The notes under the pieces are model-generated. The model was not told the origin of the DNA and did not search any database. It worked only from the letters and a program-made list of their open reading frames with translations. A stretch of DNA of 64,000 nt from JAQIBY01 sp964418565 (GTDB lineage Bacteria > Bacteroidota > Bacteroidia > Bacteroidales > ML635J-15), in contig CAYQMB010000003.1 in the NCBI GenBank assembly GCA_964418565.1, forward strand, positions 1 through 64,000. The letters run 5' to 3'. The translations under genes were made by a program, and so were the position numbers. Shown here piece by piece: positions 61,128 through 64,000 of this stretch; the stretch's first letter is position 1, and each line of letters opens with the position of its first letter.

Positions 61128-62417
61128 ATGATGAGCATCTGGTCTGATCTCAGACAAGAGGAAAAGAAAAGTTTTTGGCTGCATCTGCTGTTTTCAGCTT
61201 TTGAAGGCATACTGGTGGGTGGCATTCTGCTCAACGAGTTTGTGTTCCTTAAATCCATGCATGGAAAAGAATTTCAGCTCAGCGGTTTGTTCGTAATCAC
61301 CATTGCCGTTTACATTTTGCTGATATTTTTCAACGAGTTCATCCGCCGTACCGAACGAAAACGTGTGATGCTGCGCTGGGTGGCTATTGTAACCCGTCTG
61401 CCGCTGTTTCTTTTTCTGCTTTTCCCGGTGGAACCCGAAGCCTATGAAAACACAGCCATCTGGCAATTTGCCTTTCTTGGCCTGTTTTTGATTTACTACC
61501 TCGGAGTTGTGGTCATTCATCCCACCATCAATCTGCTGCTTAAGCACAATTACCGCGATGAGCACATGGCAAAACTCTATGCCTGGGCTACCACCATACA
61601 AAAACTCCTGGCTCTGGTAACGGCTTTCGGACTGGGTATCATTCTGGATGCGGATTATTACGCTTTCCGCTTCACCTATCCGGTGATGGCTGTGGCCGGT
61701 GTGCTGAGCGTGTATTTCCTGTCCATGATTCCTTACACACCGGTCAAAAAGACCTTCAAACGCTCGTTTATCACTGCTGTTGGAGACTCCATGAAGCGAA
61801 TGGGCAACATCCTGCTTAAAAACCGGCCTTACCGTGATTTTGAAATCGGCTTTATGCTCTATGGCTTTGCTTTTATGTTTACCGTGACAGTGATTACCTT
61901 ATACCTTGAAAACGAGCTGCATTTGAGCTATACAAGCGTTGCTTTCTACAAAAACACCGGCAATGTCGTTCTGCTGGTGATGATGCCCATTTTTGGCGGG
62001 GTGCTTGGCAGGCTCGATCCACGGAAATTTGCCCAGATATCCTACAGTTTCATGTTTCTGTACATCTTTTTTGTGGCACTCAGCGAATTTGTACCCCTCT
62101 CGTTTCATTGGCTGCAGCTTGATATCTTTTTGATGGTATTTATCGGCTTTATTTTCTTCGGATTGTTCCAGTCTGCCATGAACCTTCAGTTCAACATCGG
62201 CTCAGCTTTTTTTGCCAAAAATTCTGATGATGCCGGTGATTATCAGGCGGTACATTTGTCTTTGGTTGGTTTCCGCGGTCTGTTTGCTCCCTTTGTAGGA
62301 GTGGCGCTGTACCGCTGGCTCGGCTATTTTCCCACTTTTATGATTTCCTGCGGCAGCCTGCTGATAGCCATCATTTACATGCAAATTTCTTACAATCGTT
62401 TTGTTTTAAAAAAGTAA
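61128..62417 (+). CDS. MFS-type membrane transporter
   Basis: A 429-residue polytopic protein with about twelve membrane helices and a short cytoplasmic N-terminus. The start at 61128 is used because a frame from 61065 would add residues overlapping a promoter-like TTTATTTG (61100-61107). The overall pattern (SAFEGILVGGILLNEFVFLKS, RRTERKRVMLRWVAIVTRLPLFLFLLF, and the repeat of six helices after a central basic loop) fits a major facilitator, but no specific subfamily or substrate motif could be recognised. Confidence 0.75.
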   Translation: MMSIWSDLRQEEKKSFWLHLLFSAFEGILVGGILLNEFVFLKSMHGKEFQLSGLFVITIAVYILLIFFNEFIRRTERKRVMLRWVAIVTRLPLFLFLLFPVEPEAYENTAIWQFAFLGLFLIYYLGVVVIHPTINLLLKHNYRDEHMAKLYAWATTIQKLLALVTAFGLGIILDADYYAFRFTYPVMAVAGVLSVYFLSMIPYTPVKKTFKRSFITAVGDSMKRMGNILLKNRPYRDFEIGFMLYGFAFMFTVTVITLYLENELHLSYTSVAFYKNTGNVVLLVMMPIFGGVLGRLDPRKFAQISYSFMFLYIFFVALSEFVPLSFHWLQLDIFLMVFIGFIFFGLFQSAMNLQFNIGSAFFAKNSDDAGDYQAVHLSLVGFRGLFAPFVGVALYRWLGYFPTFMISCGSLLIAIIYMQISYNRFVLKK

Positions 62418-62616
62418 CAATCCCTGGATAACACCGATTACCACAAAAAGCAAAACACTGGAGATGCACAGGCTGAAAAAAACCTGTTAAAATAAAATGA
62501 TACAAATGTCAGTATGTTAGGCAATAATATAACTATAGGAATCCATAACTTCATAAGTTAAACCTTTTGAACTAAAGTGCATCAAAAGATACAAGCAACC
62601 GAAATAAGGAAAAATT

Positions 62617-63093
62617 ATGAAAACAAAAGCAATTTTTACAATTATGGCGTTTCTGCTGGTCGGATTTTCTTCATGCAGGAATGCTCCGGAAAACAATACC
62701 AGTGAAAAATATTATTTCAGCAAAACGGTTGAAGGCAATTTCGAAGATGTAACTGCCAAAGTTAAGGCTTTGCTAAAAGAAGAAGGTTTTGGTGTTATTA
62801 CAGAAATTGATATGGTAGAAAAACTCTCTGATAAACTTGAAGAGGTTGATATGCAACCATACCGTATTTTAGGTGTCTGCAACGCAAAATATGCCTATGC
62901 TACCATACAGGAAGAAGAAAATATTGGCTTATTTCTTCCGTGCAAAATAATAATTAAACAGGTGGACAACAATAAAATTGAGGTAGTTACTGTTAATACC
63001 GAAAACTTGATGCAGATGTTTGAAAATGAGGAGCTATTTGATATTGCTGCCAAAGTGAATACCAAATTCAAAAAAGTCCTCAAAAAGCTGTAA
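62617..63093 (+). CDS. DUF302 domain lipoprotein
   Basis: A 158-residue lipoprotein (signal ending GFSSC, Cys at about residue 20). The mature part is a DUF302 domain: the FEDVTAKVKALLKEEGFGVITEIDM start, the RILGVCNAKYAYATIQ motif and IGLFLPCKIII. DUF302 proteins are small alpha/beta domains found in bacteria, often of unknown function, sometimes near thiol or metal genes. It is monocistronic. Confidence 0.88.
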   Translation: MKTKAIFTIMAFLLVGFSSCRNAPENNTSEKYYFSKTVEGNFEDVTAKVKALLKEEGFGVITEIDMVEKLSDKLEEVDMQPYRILGVCNAKYAYATIQEEENIGLFLPCKIIIKQVDNNKIEVVTVNTENLMQMFENEELFDIAAKVNTKFKKVLKKL

Positions 63094-63697
63094 CAGAAGA
63101 ACAGTATAAGGAGTTTGCAAATTCCCGGTTGCCACTTATTTACAAGTTGCAACATATTCATATTTCCGCAATGTAATAACGCAAGACCTTGACAGGTGAT
63201 TTTATTCAAACAGGTGGTTTCATGTTGAAAAAATGATGTTTTATGGGGATGTGGGCGGTCTGCTTTTTTCATCCAGAGAATCAAGAAAGTCCGGAACGTT
63301 CGTAAACGTTAAAAAATCCGCCAGCCCCTGCCCGCCGATATTATTTTAAATGGTTGGCAGGCTGGCACTTGCCACCCACCGCAGGGAGCAGCGGGGCAAA
63401 TTCTGGCAGAATCCGGAAATACAACCAAACCAGAATCAAAGTTTCGTAAATACTTGTTGTTGTTTGTCGTTCATTTGTGAATTACGAAACGGATATAGTA
63501 ACAACAAAGCTTGTGTTAGTGTGCTATTACGTGTGCTTTATATGCCGGATGTAAGAGTCAGATTGACTGTGATTTAGTTTAGAATTGTTATAAATTCACA
63601 ACTGCCATCGATTTTGTAATTTTTAAAATTATATTTGTTTCCAATAGACAGGTAAAACTTTTAAAACTTAATTAAACTTAACTTAATCATTTATTCT
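63094..63697. other. gene-free stretch before the last gene
   Basis: About 600 bases with no supported gene. A GC-rich tract lies at about 63320-63420. The arms GTTTCGTAA (63441-63449) and TTACGAAAC (63482-63490) form a spaced inverted repeat. A promoter-like element precedes the following gene at 63630. Confidence 0.5.
63630..63637 (+). promoter_or_regulatory. -7 promoter element of the last gene
   Basis: TATATTTG, a perfect TAnnTTTG, about 60 bases before the ATG at 63698. Confidence 0.55.
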
Positions 63698-64000
63698 ATG
63701 GAACAGAAGAAAGAGGATTATCGCATTAGTTTTTTTAAGCCTACAAATGCACAAACCAGAGCGAATCGCAATATGGTTTTGTGGCTTTTATTGGTGTGGG
63801 TACTTGCCGTTTTTGGCTTTCACATTGTTTTGAAAATCATTGAAAAACCTACGCCTGAGCCGGCTTTGTTAACCTACGATATGATAAAGGATGATGTTTA
63901 TCAGGGCTCTGCTGACCTTGAGACATATGAGAAGTATGCAGCAGTTCAATTGCAGGTATTAAGCAAGGTGTTTATTTCTCCTGATGATCATGACGTGTTG
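63698..64000 (+). CDS. membrane protein, 5' part only (cut by window end)
   Basis: The first 101 codons of a protein whose end lies beyond the window; the frame is open to the last base. A polar N-terminus (MEQKKEDYRISFFKPTNAQ) precedes one membrane helix (about residues 27-47, VLWLLLVWVLAVFGFHIVLK), and then a soluble segment begins (PEPALLTYDMIKDDVYQGSADL). The layout resembles small membrane proteins encoded next to sodium:solute symporters in Bacteroidota, but the next gene is not visible, so no name is given. Confidence 0.75.
   Translation, partial: MEQKKEDYRISFFKPTNAQTRANRNMVLWLLLVWVLAVFGFHIVLKIIEKPTPEPALLTYDMIKDDVYQGSADLETYEKYAAVQLQVLSKVFISPDDHDVL

Overview
The window reads as chromosome of a Bacteroidota member, most likely in the Bacteroidales/Marinilabiliales group. 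The evidence is consistent: several genes are preceded by the phylum's TAnnTTTG -7 element and Shine-Dalgarno sites are generally not evident. There are type IX secretion sorting domains, GLPGLI, FISUMP, DUF4783, DUF5683 and DUF1343 proteins, many SPII lipoproteins, and the gene order parA-parB-DUF5683-lytic transglycosylase-ddl. I cannot name the genus.

Layout. 1-3 kb (minus strand): an AbiEi/AbiEii-type nucleotidyltransferase toxin-antitoxin pair and a WYL regulator, the only clear defence genes. 3-7 kb: a large AsmA-like envelope protein and a small lipoprotein, then about 0.8 kb with no gene. 7.5-12.5 kb: accessory region with a FISUMP protein and two short cargo segments. These are bounded by displaced 3' halves of the CAU-anticodon tRNA gene, which stands intact at 12387-12460; this is the footprint of two past tRNA-targeted integrations, now without an integrase. 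12.5-20 kb: a polytopic membrane protein, PlsY, an M13 metallopeptidase, two small exported proteins, tRNA-Leu and tRNA-Gly, then merR-nif3-zinc ribbon.

21-26 kb (minus): a tight five-gene operon joining chromosome partition (ParA, ParB) to wall metabolism (MltD-like, Ddl). 26-28 kb: TPR membrane protein, RibH and an exported protein. 28-43.5 kb: housekeeping genes (glnA, dnaK, panB, a pseudouridine synthase, nadC) mixed with envelope genes (YdcF-NamZ pair, lipoproteins, a probable T9SS-exported esterase). An orphan terminator near 30.6 kb suggests a small RNA. 43.7-47.4 kb: a 1223-residue NtrY-like kinase. 47.4-52.8 kb: HU, a 30-residue basic COX24-like protein, RNase G and DsbD in one direction, mutY in the other. 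52.8-56.1 kb: an oxidoreductase, a lipoprotein and a priming sugar transferase in one operon.

56.4-64 kb: tRNA-Arg with a duplicated 3' end and terminator, a RhlE-type helicase, guaA between palindromic repeats, a roughly 0.7 kb array of hairpins and direct repeats, an MFS-type transporter, a DUF302 lipoprotein, and the start of a membrane protein cut by the window edge. The strongest leads for undescribed biology are the tRNA-bounded cargo, the orphan RNA, the perfect 16-bp hairpin in the RNase G leader, the aspartic-protease-like lipoprotein lacking both catalytic Asp residues, and the repeat array beside guaA.
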